Below, piece by piece: positions 52,622 to 62,500 of a DNA stretch of 62,577 nucleotides (position 1 is its first letter; each line of letters begins with the position of its first letter). Origin of the DNA: an uncultured SAR86 cluster bacterium (GTDB lineage: Bacteria > Pseudomonadota > Gammaproteobacteria > Magnimaribacterales > AG-339-G14); NCBI GenBank assembly GCA_902596665.1, contig CACJUN010000004.1, positions 1 through 62,577 on the forward strand, in the 5' to 3' direction. Both the position numbers and the translations under genes were made by a program. Below the pieces are notes generated by a model, which did no database searches, was not told the DNA's origin, and saw only the letters and a program-made list of their open reading frames with translations.

Positions 52622-54550
52622 ATGATAGAAATTACACTTCCTGATAAATCCAAAAGAAATTTTGAAGAGCCTCCTAGTATTTATGAATTGGCTCAAGATA
52701 TTGGCCCCGGTTTAGCTAAAGCAACTCTAGCAGGAATTATAGATGGGGTAGAGCATGATGCTTGTGATCTTATAGAAAAAAACTCAGAAGTTGCCATCTT
52801 AACCAACAAAGATAAACAAGGATTAGATATTATTCGACACAGTTGTGCTCACTTATTTGGCCATGCCATCAAACAAATTTTTCCTGAAACTAAAATGGCA
52901 ATTGGACCAATTATTGAAGATGGATTTTATTATGATATTGACTTGGATCATAAACTGACACATCAAGATCTTGAAAAAATTGAAAAACGAATGAAAGAGT
53001 TAGCTAGTTCATCTTATGAGGTTGAAAAAAAAGTAGTTCCGCATAAAGAGGCTGTAAAAGTCTTTAAGAGTAGAAAAGAAGACTACAAACTTGAAATACT
53101 CAAAGATATTGATAAATCAGAAAATGTTGCCCTGTACCATCATGAGGAGTACGTGGATATGTGTCGGGGGCCGCATATTCCTAATATGGGTTTTGTTAAA
53201 GCTTTCAAATTAACGCATGTTGCCGGCGCTTATTGGAGAGGAAAATCAGACAATAAAATGCTTCAAAGAGTCTATGGCACTGCATGGAATTCTAAAAAAG
53301 AACTTGATGATCATTTGCATATTAAGGAAGAAGCATCTAAAAGAGATCATAGGTTACTTGGAAAAAAATATGATTTATTTCATCTGCAAGAAGAGGCTCC
53401 TGGCATGGTTTTTTGGCATCCTAAAGGATGGAGTATTTATACTGCAGTTGAAAAATATATGAGAGAAAAACAAGTTAATGCTAATTACTCTGAGATAAAA
53501 ACTCCACAAGTAATTGATAGAAAATTATGGGAGAAATCGGGTCATTGGGAAAAATATAGAGAAAATATGTTTATCACAGAAATTGATGAAGAACATGCAA
53601 ATGAAAAGAGAACAAATGCTTTGAAACCCATGAATTGTCCAGGCCACGTTCAAATTTATAATCAATCTTTAAAGTCATACAGAGATTTACCGATTAGGTT
53701 TGCAGAGTTTGGCAGCTGCCATAGATATGAACCTTCAGGGACCATGCATGGATTAATGAGGGTCAGGGGCTTCACTCAAGATGACGGACATATTTTTTGC
53801 ACCGAAGATCAAATCCAAGAAGAGACTGCCTCATTTATTTCACTTCTTTACGATGTTTATGAAGATTTTGGCTTCAAAAAAATTGATATTAAGCTTTCAA
53901 CAAGGCCAGATGTGAGAGTTGGCTCTGATAAGATTTGGGATAAAGCTGAAAAAGCTCTTAAGAATGCAATCGAAGCGTTAGATATCGATTATGAAATTGC
54001 AGAAGGCGATGGAGCTTTTTATGGACCAAAAATCGACTTTGTTCTAACCGATGCTTTAAAAAGGGAATGGCAATGTGGAACTTTTCAAGCAGACTTTAAT
54101 TTGCCTGAAAGGCTTGATGCTTCCTATGTAGGGGAGGATGGAAAAAAACATAGACCAGTTATGATGCACAGAGCAATTCTGGGATCTTTTGAGAGATTTA
54201 TTGGAATTTTAATTGAGCAATATGATGGATCATTTCCTTTGTGGTTGTCTCCTATTCATGCAGTTGTCATGAATGTGTCGGAAAAACATACTCAAAGAGT
54301 TGTTGAAATCACTGAGATATTGAAAAAAAATGAAATAAAAGTCATTTCAGACTTGAGGAATGAGAAAATCACTTATAAAATCCGCGACCACTCTATACAA
54401 AAGATACCTTATCAAATTGTTATAGGTGACAAGGAGATTGAAGAAGGCTCAATTAGTGTAAGAGATAGAGAGTCTCAAAAGCAATCTTCTATGTCAGAGA
54501 GTGACTTCTCAAAAATGGTTTTGAGAAAAATAAGATCTAAGGAGGTCTGA
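52622..54550 (+). CDS. thrS: Threonyl-tRNA synthetase
   Basis: Class II synthetase, 642 residues as in E. coli (642). Domains: TGS (1-60), an editing domain with [10 protein letters not shown] (about 73-82) and [10 protein letters not shown], catalytic motif 2 region FRYE-like [19 protein letters not shown] (about 373-391), motif 3 [16 protein letters not shown] (about 520-535), and a C-terminal anticodon domain. The Zn-binding Cys and His residues are in place (KPMNCPGH and MMHRAIL). It begins the thrS-infC-rpmI-rplT-pheST block. Confidence 0.97.
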   Translation: MIEITLPDKSKRNFEEPPSIYELAQDIGPGLAKATLAGIIDGVEHDACDLIEKNSEVAILTNKDKQGLDIIRHSCAHLFGHAIKQIFPETKMAIGPIIEDGFYYDIDLDHKLTHQDLEKIEKRMKELASSSYEVEKKVVPHKEAVKVFKSRKEDYKLEILKDIDKSENVALYHHEEYVDMCRGPHIPNMGFVKAFKLTHVAGAYWRGKSDNKMLQRVYGTAWNSKKELDDHLHIKEEASKRDHRLLGKKYDLFHLQEEAPGMVFWHPKGWSIYTAVEKYMREKQVNANYSEIKTPQVIDRKLWEKSGHWEKYRENMFITEIDEEHANEKRTNALKPMNCPGHVQIYNQSLKSYRDLPIRFAEFGSCHRYEPSGTMHGLMRVRGFTQDDGHIFCTEDQIQEETASFISLLYDVYEDFGFKKIDIKLSTRPDVRVGSDKIWDKAEKALKNAIEALDIDYEIAEGDGAFYGPKIDFVLTDALKREWQCGTFQADFNLPERLDASYVGEDGKKHRPVMMHRAILGSFERFIGILIEQYDGSFPLWLSPIHAVVMNVSEKHTQRVVEITEILKKNEIKVISDLRNEKITYKIRDHSIQKIPYQIVIGDKEIEEGSISVRDRESQKQSSMSESDFSKMVLRKIRSKEV

Positions 54551-54568
54551 TTGTTAAAATTTTTCGTT

Positions 54569-54573
54569 AGAGG
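54569..54573 (+). promoter_or_regulatory. Shine-Dalgarno of infC defining an ATA start
   Basis: AGAGG stands 6 nt before ATA at 54580, an ideal spacing. The in-frame stop TAG at 54568-54570 overlaps it, so translation of infC cannot start further upstream in this frame. No ATG, GTG or TTG occurs between this site and a region well inside the conserved protein. Confidence 0.7.
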
Positions 54574-54579
54574 TTTAAA

Positions 54580-55128
54580 ATAGCTTCTCCCAAACCTAGG
54601 CAGACGTCCTTTAAAAAAAGACAACCTGTAAATCAACAAATTTCCGCCTCAAAAGTAAGGCTTATATCTGAAACAGGGGAACAGTTGGGAATAGTTGCAA
54701 TAGAAGAAGCTATGAAAAAAGCTTCAGCAGCAAGCCTTGATTTGGTTCAGTTAGCAAACGATTCTGAACATCCTGTTTGCAAGCTTATGGATTACGGTAA
54801 ACACCTTTTTGATAAGAAAAAACAAAAATCCGCTTCAAAGAAAAAACAAAAAAGGACACAAATTAAAGAGATAAAATTTAGACCTGGGACAGAAGAAAAC
54901 GATTATCAAATAAAGTTAAAAAGCATAACTAGATTTATTCAAGATGGAGATAAGGCAAAGATTACAATGAGATTTAGAGGCAGAGAAATGATGCATCAGG
55001 ATTTAGGTCTTGAGCTTCTAAAAAGAATTGAAACGGACCTTTCCGATCAGGCTGTAGTTGAGCAAGAGCCACAGTCAGAGGGAAGGCAGCTTGTAATGGT
55101 TATGTCACCAACTAAAAAGAAAAATTAA
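54580..55128 (+). CDS. infC: Translation initiation factor IF-3, probable ATA start
   Basis: IF-3 controls start-codon fidelity and subunit joining. From an ATA at 54580 the frame gives 182 residues, close to E. coli IF-3 (180). It includes the N-domain [14 protein letters not shown], then [23 protein letters not shown] and [16 protein letters not shown]. The first conventional start codon in frame is a TTG at 54685, which would remove about 35 residues of the conserved N-domain. E. coli infC uses AUU, allowing IF-3 to repress its own synthesis; the ATA here would serve the same purpose. It starts 29 nt after thrS. Confidence 0.9.
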   Translation: MASPKPRQTSFKKRQPVNQQISASKVRLISETGEQLGIVAIEEAMKKASAASLDLVQLANDSEHPVCKLMDYGKHLFDKKKQKSASKKKQKRTQIKEIKFRPGTEENDYQIKLKSITRFIQDGDKAKITMRFRGREMMHQDLGLELLKRIETDLSDQAVVEQEPQSEGRQLVMVMSPTKKKN

Positions 55129-55130
55129 AA

Positions 55131-55328
55131 ATGCCAAAAGTTAAAGTACATAAAGGAGCTGCCAAGCGTTTTAAAAAAACAGGCTCTGGACTCAAAAGAA
55201 AACAAGCTAATAAAAGACATATTCTTACTAAGATGTCGACAAAATCAAAAAGGCAACTCAGAGGTACAACTCAACTTGCTGCTGGCGATGAAAAATTAGT
55301 AAAAAGAATGTTTAGAGAAAAATCATGA
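55131..55328 (+). CDS. rpmI: 50S ribosomal protein L35
   Basis: 65 residues, highly basic, with the L35 sequence pattern [20 protein letters not shown] (about 4-23) and [17 protein letters not shown]. It is placed 2 nt after infC and overlaps rplT by 4 nt, as expected for the conserved infC-rpmI-rplT operon, in which L20 feeds back on rpmI translation in E. coli. Confidence 0.96.
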   Translation: MPKVKVHKGAAKRFKKTGSGLKRKQANKRHILTKMSTKSKRQLRGTTQLAAGDEKLVKRMFREKS

Positions 55329-55681
55329 GTAGAGTAAAACGAGGCGTCCAAGCCAAAAAAAGACATAAGAAAATTCTTAAACTAGCCAAAGGTTACAGAG
55401 GAGCGCGCAGCAGGACCTTCAAAGTTGCAAATCAAGCTGTACTTAAAGCTGGCCAATATGCATATAGAGATAGAAAAGTTAAGAAAAGAACTTTTAGGTC
55501 GCTTTGGATCATCAGAATCAACGCTGCTGTGAGAGAGCATGGTCTCAGTTATAGTGTTTTCATGAATGGTCTAAAAAAAGCTAACATTGATTTGGATAGA
55601 AGAGTTTTAGCCAACATGGCTGTAGAAGACAAAGAAGGTTTTGCATCTCTAGTTTCAAAGGTTAAAGATATTGCTGCATAA
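55325..55681 (+). CDS. rplT: 50S ribosomal protein L20
   Basis: 118 residues, the normal L20 length. The very basic N-terminal extension [20 protein letters not shown] (about 3-22) binds 23S rRNA early in assembly, and the globular domain has [21 protein letters not shown]20 represses the rpmI-rplT unit in E. coli. It begins within rpmI (ATGA overlap) and ends 6 nt before pheS, leaving no room for a pheST attenuator. Confidence 0.97.
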   Translation: MSRVKRGVQAKKRHKKILKLAKGYRGARSRTFKVANQAVLKAGQYAYRDRKVKKRTFRSLWIIRINAAVREHGLSYSVFMNGLKKANIDLDRRVLANMAVEDKEGFASLVSKVKDIAA

Positions 55682-55687
55682 TGGGCT

Positions 55688-56659
55688 ATGGATTTAGCCC
55701 AAGAGAAAAAAACTTTCTTAAATAAATTTAAAGAAGCAGATTCTCAAGATTCTCTTAATATTCTAAAAATTGAATACCTCGGCAAAAAAGGTGTTATTTC
55801 TTCTTTAATGTCCCAGCTATCAAGCACCCCTGCCGATAAGAAACCTAAGTTAGGTAAATCTATCAATGAATTTAAATCTTTAATTGAAGAATCAATCAGT
55901 TCATCGCTGGAAAAAATTGAAAAATTTACTTTGAATGAACAATTATCTAAGGAAGCAATTGACGTTACTTTGCCTTTAAAGCCAGACGTAGGGAGTTACC
56001 ATCCGGTATCTTTGATAGCTCAAGAAATCTCAAATTATTTTAAAAACAAAGGTTACGTTCTTCGAGAAGGGCCTGAGATTGAATCAGAGTATTTCAATTT
56101 TTCTGCATTGAACATTCCTGACAATCATCCAGCAAGAGATATGCATGACACCTTCTACTTTGATGATGGCAACCTTTTAAGAACACATACCTCACCCGTT
56201 CAAATCAGGTCTATGGAATTAGAATCCCCACCTTTAAAAATATTATGTCCAGGAAAAGTATTTAGATGCGATTCAGATCAAACTCATACCCCTATGTTCC
56301 ATCAAGTGGAAGGTCTTGTTGTCGATAAAGATATAAATTTTGCACATCTGAAAAATGAGATTTTAGAGTTTGTTGAATCTTTTTTTAAAGATAATCCAAA
56401 AGTTAGGTTTCGACCTTCATACTTCCCGTTCACAGAACCTTCCGTAGAAGTAGATATCCAAGGAAAGGATGGTTGGCTAGAAATAATGGGATGTGGAATG
56501 GTCCATCCAAATGTATTGAAAAACGTTGGGCTAAATCCAGAAGAATACACCGGTTTTGCTTTCGGTATGGGAATAGAAAGAATGACCATGCTTAGATATC
56601 AGATATCTGATATCAGAATGTTATTTGAGAATGACTTAAGGTTCATCACAAAAGGATAA
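55688..56659 (+). CDS. pheS: Phenylalanyl-tRNA synthetase alpha subunit
   Basis: Catalytic subunit of the PheRS tetramer, 323 residues (E. coli 327). It has the N-terminal coiled coil (about 1-90), a motif 1 region HPVSLIAQEI, EGPEIESEYFNFSALNIP, motif 2 LLRTHTSPVQIRSM (about 169-182), and motif 3 GFAFGMGIERMTMLRY. Its stop overlaps the pheT start by 1 nt. In E. coli pheST is preceded by the pheM leader; none is present here. Confidence 0.96.
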   Translation: MDLAQEKKTFLNKFKEADSQDSLNILKIEYLGKKGVISSLMSQLSSTPADKKPKLGKSINEFKSLIEESISSSLEKIEKFTLNEQLSKEAIDVTLPLKPDVGSYHPVSLIAQEISNYFKNKGYVLREGPEIESEYFNFSALNIPDNHPARDMHDTFYFDDGNLLRTHTSPVQIRSMELESPPLKILCPGKVFRCDSDQTHTPMFHQVEGLVVDKDINFAHLKNEILEFVESFFKDNPKVRFRPSYFPFTEPSVEVDIQGKDGWLEIMGCGMVHPNVLKNVGLNPEEYTGFAFGMGIERMTMLRYQISDIRMLFENDLRFITKG

Positions 56660-58653
56660 TGCAATTCTATAAATCTGACCTACTTCAATATATATCAGGA
56701 TCGATTTCAGATACTGACCTCTTAGAACAGCTTACAGAGTTGGGGCTGGAAGTTGACCAATCAAAAAAAGAAAAAAATGATTTACTAATCAAACTAGATT
56801 TAACTCCTAACAGAGGAGACTGTTTTAGCTTGATTGGGATAGCTAGAGATGTCTGTGCAGTCAATAATTTAAAATTAAAACTGCCAAAGTTTAAGAAGCA
56901 ACAACAAAATCTTGATTCAAAAAAAACTGTTTCTATAGATAAAAGCGCCTGTTCAAGCTATCTAGGTCAAATCATCAAACTAAAGAATAAGGGTAGAACT
57001 CCGCAATACATCAAAAAAACTCTAAAGGCTGCTGATATTGGCCAAGTAAATACTATAGTTGATATTACAAACTACGTAATGCTCCATACTGGGCAACCCT
57101 TGCATGCTTTTGATAGTAAAAAAATTGGCAAAAAAATTTACGTCAAATTTCCATCCAAAAAAACAAAGTTAAAACTTCTTGATGGCGCTTCCCATTTCAT
57201 AACTAAAGACTACTTGACAATATGCGATGAAAAAGGAGCAATAGCCCTGGCTGGAATTATGGGTTGTGCAAATTCCGAAGTGGATGAAACAACTCAGGAA
57301 ATTTTTTTAGAGTCAGCATGTTTTGAACCTGCCAGCATCAGAGGAAATGCAAGAAAGTTAGGCTTTCAATCTGAGGCATCATTAAGATTCGAAAGAGGAG
57401 TTGATAAAGAAATCCAAGAGTACGCAATTAATTTTGCCGGACAACTTTATTCTGAAATCTTTGGAGGAGACTTTTCAAAGATTTTTAGACAATCTAAAAA
57501 CCATAAAGCAAAGAAAATATTAATAAGTAAGGAATTCATTGATTCAAGGCTTGGGACAGAAATTCCTGCCGCAAAGGTTATTAAACTTTTAAAGGCTCTA
57601 GAATTTAAAGTTCAATCAAAAAGAAATTTGATCGAGCTAACCTGTCCTCCTCACCGATACGATATAGAAATTAAAGAAGATGTTATCGAAGAGGTAGCGA
57701 GAATAATCGGATACGATAATTTACCTAGCAAAAGATTGAAATTATTAGCCTCCTCCCCCGAGGATAAATCTATTGAAAAGGAGAAACTTAGTAAAGATAT
57801 TTTTGTTAATGCTGGCTTTAATGAAGTTATCAACTACGCTTTTGTTGATTCATCTTTCATTAAAATGCTCGGCTTTAATAACGATTCAATTGAGCTTACC
57901 AACCCTATGTCCAGCAATCAGGATGTAATGCGACCCTCTCTTGTTCCGGGATTGATAAATAACTTTGAATATAATTTCAATAGAGGCGCTCAAAAATTTA
58001 AAATCTTTGAGGTTGGGAACGTCTTTACTAAAGAAGAGAGTTGGAAGAGTCTTGCTGGACTGCTCTTTTTTGATAAATCTTCATCTGATTGGTCCGGTTC
58101 TTTTCAAAGTAGCTTTTACGATCTCAGAAAAAGCATAGATTTATTTTTTTCAAGATTAAATATTGAACCCGTTTATAACAAAGCTTCCATAAATCATTTG
58201 CATCCAGGAATATCAGCCGAAATAAAAATGAAAACTAAATCCATTGGAAATATCGGTATCTTGCATCCAGCGATTCAAAGAGAACTTAAGTTGCCGGATA
58301 TAGTTTTGTTTGAAATAAATTTAGACTCCATAAAGTTACCTAAAATTAATTCGATAGCTCAACCGCCAAAATTTCCCGGAAGCGAAAGGGATTTATCCTT
58401 TCTTGTCTCTAAAGAAATACCTTCTAATGATTTTATAAAGGAGCTTAAAAAAGCTGGAGGCATAAATTTAAGGTCTGTTTCAGTGATTGATGTTTACCAA
58501 GGTAAAGGAATAGATAAATCTTTAAAAAGCATGACTTTTCGACTTTTTTGGCAAGCGACTGGAGCCACATTGGAAGATAAAGAAGTAGATCAATTTGTCG
58601 AGAATCAAATTAATCATGCGGCTAGGGTTTTTAAGGCAAAATTAAGATCGTAA
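56659..58653 (+). CDS. pheT: Phenylalanyl-tRNA synthetase beta subunit lacking the B2 tRNA-binding domain
   Basis: 664 residues versus 795 in E. coli. The B1 start (LTELGLEVDQ) runs after only about 15 residues into LTPNRGDC (about 48-55), which in E. coli comes after residue 160. The inserted EMAPII-like OB domain (B2) is therefore absent. The B3/B4 editing module is present (VNTIVDITNYVMLHTGQPLHAFD in parts, GIMGCANSEV, FQSEASLRFERGVD). B5 (CPPHRYDIEIKEDVIEEVAR), the catalytic-like B6/B7 and the C-terminal FDX-ACB domain (FPGSERDLSF) are also present. The frame is intact, so this is a clean domain loss. Confidence 0.95.
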   Translation: MQFYKSDLLQYISGSISDTDLLEQLTELGLEVDQSKKEKNDLLIKLDLTPNRGDCFSLIGIARDVCAVNNLKLKLPKFKKQQQNLDSKKTVSIDKSACSSYLGQIIKLKNKGRTPQYIKKTLKAADIGQVNTIVDITNYVMLHTGQPLHAFDSKKIGKKIYVKFPSKKTKLKLLDGASHFITKDYLTICDEKGAIALAGIMGCANSEVDETTQEIFLESACFEPASIRGNARKLGFQSEASLRFERGVDKEIQEYAINFAGQLYSEIFGGDFSKIFRQSKNHKAKKILISKEFIDSRLGTEIPAAKVIKLLKALEFKVQSKRNLIELTCPPHRYDIEIKEDVIEEVARIIGYDNLPSKRLKLLASSPEDKSIEKEKLSKDIFVNAGFNEVINYAFVDSSFIKMLGFNNDSIELTNPMSSNQDVMRPSLVPGLINNFEYNFNRGAQKFKIFEVGNVFTKEESWKSLAGLLFFDKSSSDWSGSFQSSFYDLRKSIDLFFSRLNIEPVYNKASINHLHPGISAEIKMKTKSIGNIGILHPAIQRELKLPDIVLFEINLDSIKLPKINSIAQPPKFPGSERDLSFLVSKEIPSNDFIKELKKAGGINLRSVSVIDVYQGKGIDKSLKSMTFRLFWQATGATLEDKEVDQFVENQINHAARVFKAKLRS

Positions 58654-58655
58654 CA

Positions 58656-58934
58656 ATGGCAATAACTAAACTAGAATTAGCTAATCACTTACACAAAAAA
58701 ATGGGTTTACCAAAAAAAGACTGCCTAGATTTTGTTAATTCTTTTTTTACTGAAATTTCTAATAGCCTTGAAAAAGGGGAAGAAGTAAAACTTAGTGGTT
58801 TTGGTAATTTTTCTCTGTTAAAAAAGAAAGCGCGTCCAGGGAGAAATCCTAAAACTGGGAAAGAATATTTAGTTTCTGCAAGGACTTCTATTTCCTTTAA
58901 GCCGGGTCGAAAATTAAGGGATAAAATTGTCTGA
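58656..58934 (+). CDS. ihfA: Integration host factor subunit alpha
   Basis: 92 residues, HU/IHF fold. The arm has GFGNFSLLKKKARPGRNPKTGK (two overlapping pieces around 48-69) with the DNA-intercalating Pro. The pheT-ihfA-merR order is the standard gammaproteobacterial context for ihfA. It starts 2 nt after pheT and overlaps the MerR gene by 8 nt. Its partner ihfB is at 2349-2636. Confidence 0.95.
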   Translation: MAITKLELANHLHKKMGLPKKDCLDFVNSFFTEISNSLEKGEEVKLSGFGNFSLLKKKARPGRNPKTGKEYLVSARTSISFKPGRKLRDKIV

Positions 58935-59265
58935 TATCGATCTTTCTTCATTACCTAACAAAAAGTATTATTCAATTTCAGAAGTCTCCTCTCTACTTGG
59001 AATTAAGCAGACAGAAATTAGATATTGGGAAAAATTTGAACCTAAATTAAGATCCAAAAGTATAACTAGGCTTTACGATTTAAAAAAATTAAAACTTCTA
59101 ATAGAAATAAAAAAGCTCATCAAAGATCAAGGTATAAAGCCTGCGAAAATAAGTCTTTATTTATCAAATAAAAAAATTAGAAAATCAAATAATTTAGAAA
59201 TTAAAAAAGAGTTAATAAATTTAAAGAATCTTATTAAAAAAGCTAGCAAACTCAAAATTAAATAG
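58927..59265 (+). CDS. MerR family transcriptional regulator
   Basis: 112 residues starting from a TTG inside ihfA. The winged-helix region is YSISEVSSLLGIKQTEIRYWE (about 16-36, in overlapping parts), followed by RLYDLKKLKLLIEIKKLI. The short Lys-rich C-terminus has no obvious effector domain. A MerR-like gene after ihfA is conserved across Gammaproteobacteria, but its regulon is not known to me. Confidence 0.88.
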   Translation: MSDIDLSSLPNKKYYSISEVSSLLGIKQTEIRYWEKFEPKLRSKSITRLYDLKKLKLLIEIKKLIKDQGIKPAKISLYLSNKKIRKSNNLEIKKELINLKNLIKKASKLKIK

Positions 59266-59280
59266 TATTATCAAATAATA
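59266..59280. repeat. Small AT-rich inverted repeat before the lipoprotein gene
   Basis: TATTAT-CAA-ATAATA, a perfect 6-nt inverted repeat with a 3-nt loop, begins one base after the merR stop and ends 4 nt before the AAGGAG SD region. No T-run follows, so it is not a terminator. It could be part of a -10 region or an operator; with only A and T in the arms, chance is possible. Confidence 0.3.
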
Positions 59281-59296
59281 GGAAAAGGAGAAAGTT

Positions 59297-59536
59297 ATGA
59301 AAAACTTTGGGTCAGCATTTTTAATTATTTCATTTTTAGTTCTTGCCTCATGTGGAGGCGGAGGAGGAGGATCCTCCTCTTCATCAGTTGGTTCATCTGG
59401 ATCTTCTTCAGGATCAGGATCAGGTTCGGGAACAGGAACTGGGACAGGTTCAGGTGGCTCTACTGGAACTTCAAGCGATATTAATCCGGCAGATTATGTT
59501 CTTCCGGGAAAGGTTGAAGCAATCAAAGTAGAGTAA
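59297..59536 (+). CDS. Ser/Gly-rich small lipoprotein
   Basis: 79 residues. A signal peptide ends in the lipobox LASC (Cys at about residue 19), followed by six Gly and then a Ser/Gly/Thr low-complexity linker to about residue 60. A short ordered tail (INPADYVLPGKVEAIKVE) completes it. It should be acylated and placed in the inner or outer membrane. AAGGAG stands 6 nt before the ATG, one of the few strong SDs in this window. The gene ends 17 nt before the large secreted protein gene, so they may be co-expressed. No family recognised. Confidence 0.75.
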   Translation: MKNFGSAFLIISFLVLASCGGGGGGSSSSSVGSSGSSSGSGSGSGTGTGTGSGGSTGTSSDINPADYVLPGKVEAIKVE

Positions 59537-59553
59537 ATCAACAGGAGAGAGTT

Positions 59554-62500
59554 ATGAAAATTTTTTATTTTTTATTTATTTTTTTATCCGTAACGGCTTT
59601 TTCACAAAGTTATTCTGAAGATAAAGCTGAAATCTATACGGCAAACAACCAAGTTGAGGAAACACTCAACACGGCTAACAATATCCTTTGCATAATATCC
59701 AAGATTAAAGCAGAGCAATTCATTGATAAAGGTCCTTACAAGGCCCAACTCTATGACAGTAGATGTGATACTGCCGGTGCAAGAGCAGATGCTCAAAACG
59801 CGGCACAAGGAGGTCAACAGCAGTCAGGGGCACCGGATATTGAAATTGCTAGCACTATGATTGTTGATGTTAAAAGCGCATTTAGCGAAGTTCAAAATAC
59901 AGATTATCTTGAAGTTAAATCATGGTTTTACATGGAAGGAGATTATTCAGAGGCGCAAGAGTCTTATGAAGGAATGTGGGATCAAGAACCTGATCAGTTA
60001 ATATATGTTTTAACAAAAGTATGGTCAGGGGCAACGGAAGAAGATCCTAACGGTGATCTGGAGTTGGATTTTGTAGTGGAATCTAATTGTAAAAATGCTC
60101 CTTATCAAGAATATGATGAAGTCGTAGCCGCAGCTGCAGAAGCAGGCGTGGAGGAAGGCACACGAGCATTTTGGGAATTTACTGATCAATTTTGGAAATG
60201 TCCTCCAATAGGCTATCAGATGGGAGCTGGAAAGCTTGATACAACCGACGATAAGGTTTTATTCCTAGGTCCTCAAGGAAGAAGCATTCAACTTACTGAA
60301 AACGCCAATGGTAGAGATGGAGTATGGCAACAAACATATGCAGAATGCATTATAGACGGCGCTCACGTCCAGTACCAAAATCAAGAAGCTGCGGGCTGTG
60401 GCGAGACCAATGACCAAAATCCTAATTGGTGGTTTGTAGATATTTCTTTAGGTTTTTCTTTCGACGAAAATACAAAAGCATCCTGTAAAAAAATGGTTCA
60501 AGCTACTAGAAGACAGTTCGATGGCCAGCAACAGGTAGAAACGGACGTTACTGAAGACTGGAAAGCTATCGATTGGAACCTTGAACAAAATCCTTGGATG
60601 GCGATGGATGGGCCTGCTCAAGGGATAAATGAAGTTTGTGAATCAACCGCAGCAGACGATGCCAAATTAGCCGTTTGGGAGTATGGTTTATACACCACGG
60701 CTGACGATCTAAGATACGATTTAAGCAAACCAGGTTTTGAACTTAAGTCTGACGAAGAATTTCCTGATCCATATAATGAAGGTAGCACTCATCCTATCTA
60801 TGCTTGGGCTGACTATTGGGGAACGCACGTTGGTGACGAGTGGCGAGAGAATCTTACTGAAGCCACAACTTTTTCTAAAGTAAATTCTGACGACACTGGA
60901 ACTTATACTCTTAAGCAAAGAAAAATGAGTCTTCGAAAAATGTCAGTTGACAACGTTTCTTTAGATAGTCTTTCAGGTGTTGAACTTAACCTGCATATTG
61001 AGTGGGACCTTAAGCAAATTGGCGATGAATGTTGGTGGAATAGGACTGATAACGGAGGTTACAGGTTCACCGGCATGATGGATGGAACAAAGCCCGTTCT
61101 TAGAGATGCCCTAGATAAGGATAGTGATGGAGAAGACGATCGTTGCGACAGGGAAAGATGGCAAAAACTAGGCGTTCCTGTTGGTTCAATTGATGAAAAT
61201 GGAAATCCGTATACTATATTCTTGGGTTACTGGGATGCTACAGCAGCACTAGAAGGCTCAACTGCGGTGGGACAATTTATTTTTGATACCGCGGTAGTTC
61301 AAGTCAATAATCGTTGGGTATCTGAAGTAGATATCACTCCTTTTGCTTTTACTCCTGCAGAATACTTAGCTGCTTGGGATGATAATTTAGACAGTAGCGA
61401 TGGCTATGAAGTTTGGAGAAATCTTTGGGCCCATGGTAGAGGTCAAGGGTATGAAATTAAAGGGGACGCGCTAGCTGCGCCAGGAACAGCACTAGTAAAA
61501 AGACGAACAGAAAAGGATCTCACTGCAAGCGATATAAGCGGTCTTACTTTAGGATGCATTGAAAGATGTCTTTCTGGAGCAAGCATGAAGCAGTATTTCG
61601 ATGAGGCGCTAGCGCTTATCGCAACAGGCACTGCAGAAAGCCCTGCTACTGGAAACGTTACCAATCCTTATACCAGTCCAGCAAAATTAGGTGGAGATGC
61701 CAGTGCAATCCAAACAGGTAATTACGTAAGAAGTGGCGATAGAAAAGGGGACTGGACTCAAGAAGGTGTTCTATCTGGAGAGGTGGTTAAGTATCAAGCT
61801 TCCTCAGACACACTGGTCGTTATCGCCGAACAAGATGCTTCTCAAACTCCTCTTGTACTTCCAGCAAAAATGTATGAGCTCGGTAATCCTTGGACTTACT
61901 TCGAAGGGAACATATGCATTCTTCAGCCTAACGGTGTAGATACCGATTGTTGGGGGATGAAGAATCACATGACTTTGTTTGACATGGCAAATATTGCAAA
62001 CGTTGAATGTGAAAAAACTCGTGATACAGATGGAGACGGTACTGGAGATGCCTATGAAATTCATGAATCATCCATAGTTCAGAATTCAGAACAATTAAGA
62101 TTATGTTCAAATAAATTATGGCAAATGGATGAATTTTACGAAGTTCATTGGGATCCTTGGGTCAATTATCAAGTTTATGATTCTGCAGGTGCCCTTGTAG
62201 AGATCTCAAGACCTGAAGGCGTCACTCTAAGCTTGCCGAAAGATCAAGCCAAATACGGTAAAGATGCCGGCAAGAAAAAGACTCTTGAATACGCCGGATT
62301 TGGAAGACTTCATGGATTCGAATGGACTAACTTCGACGTTAAAAATTGGGTTGATAAAGGTGAATATTTTGATTGGAATAGTGCCACTGAAGAGGAAAGA
62401 CAAAATATCAGAGGCTTTCCAACCTATGTTATTCCTGACGGCACTATTGTGATGGCACAAGACGGTGTAACAGAATTGAAATCAAAATTTTTGAGAGGAG

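Noticed and set aside
54685-54687. TTG as the infC start
   Set aside because: It would delete about 35 residues of the conserved IF-3 N-domain and has no SD; the ATA at 54580 fits better.
59343-59531. A second 62-codon open frame across the lipoprotein gene
   Set aside because: It is the low-complexity Ser/Gly sequence read in another frame; the lipobox, SD and signal peptide support the main frame.
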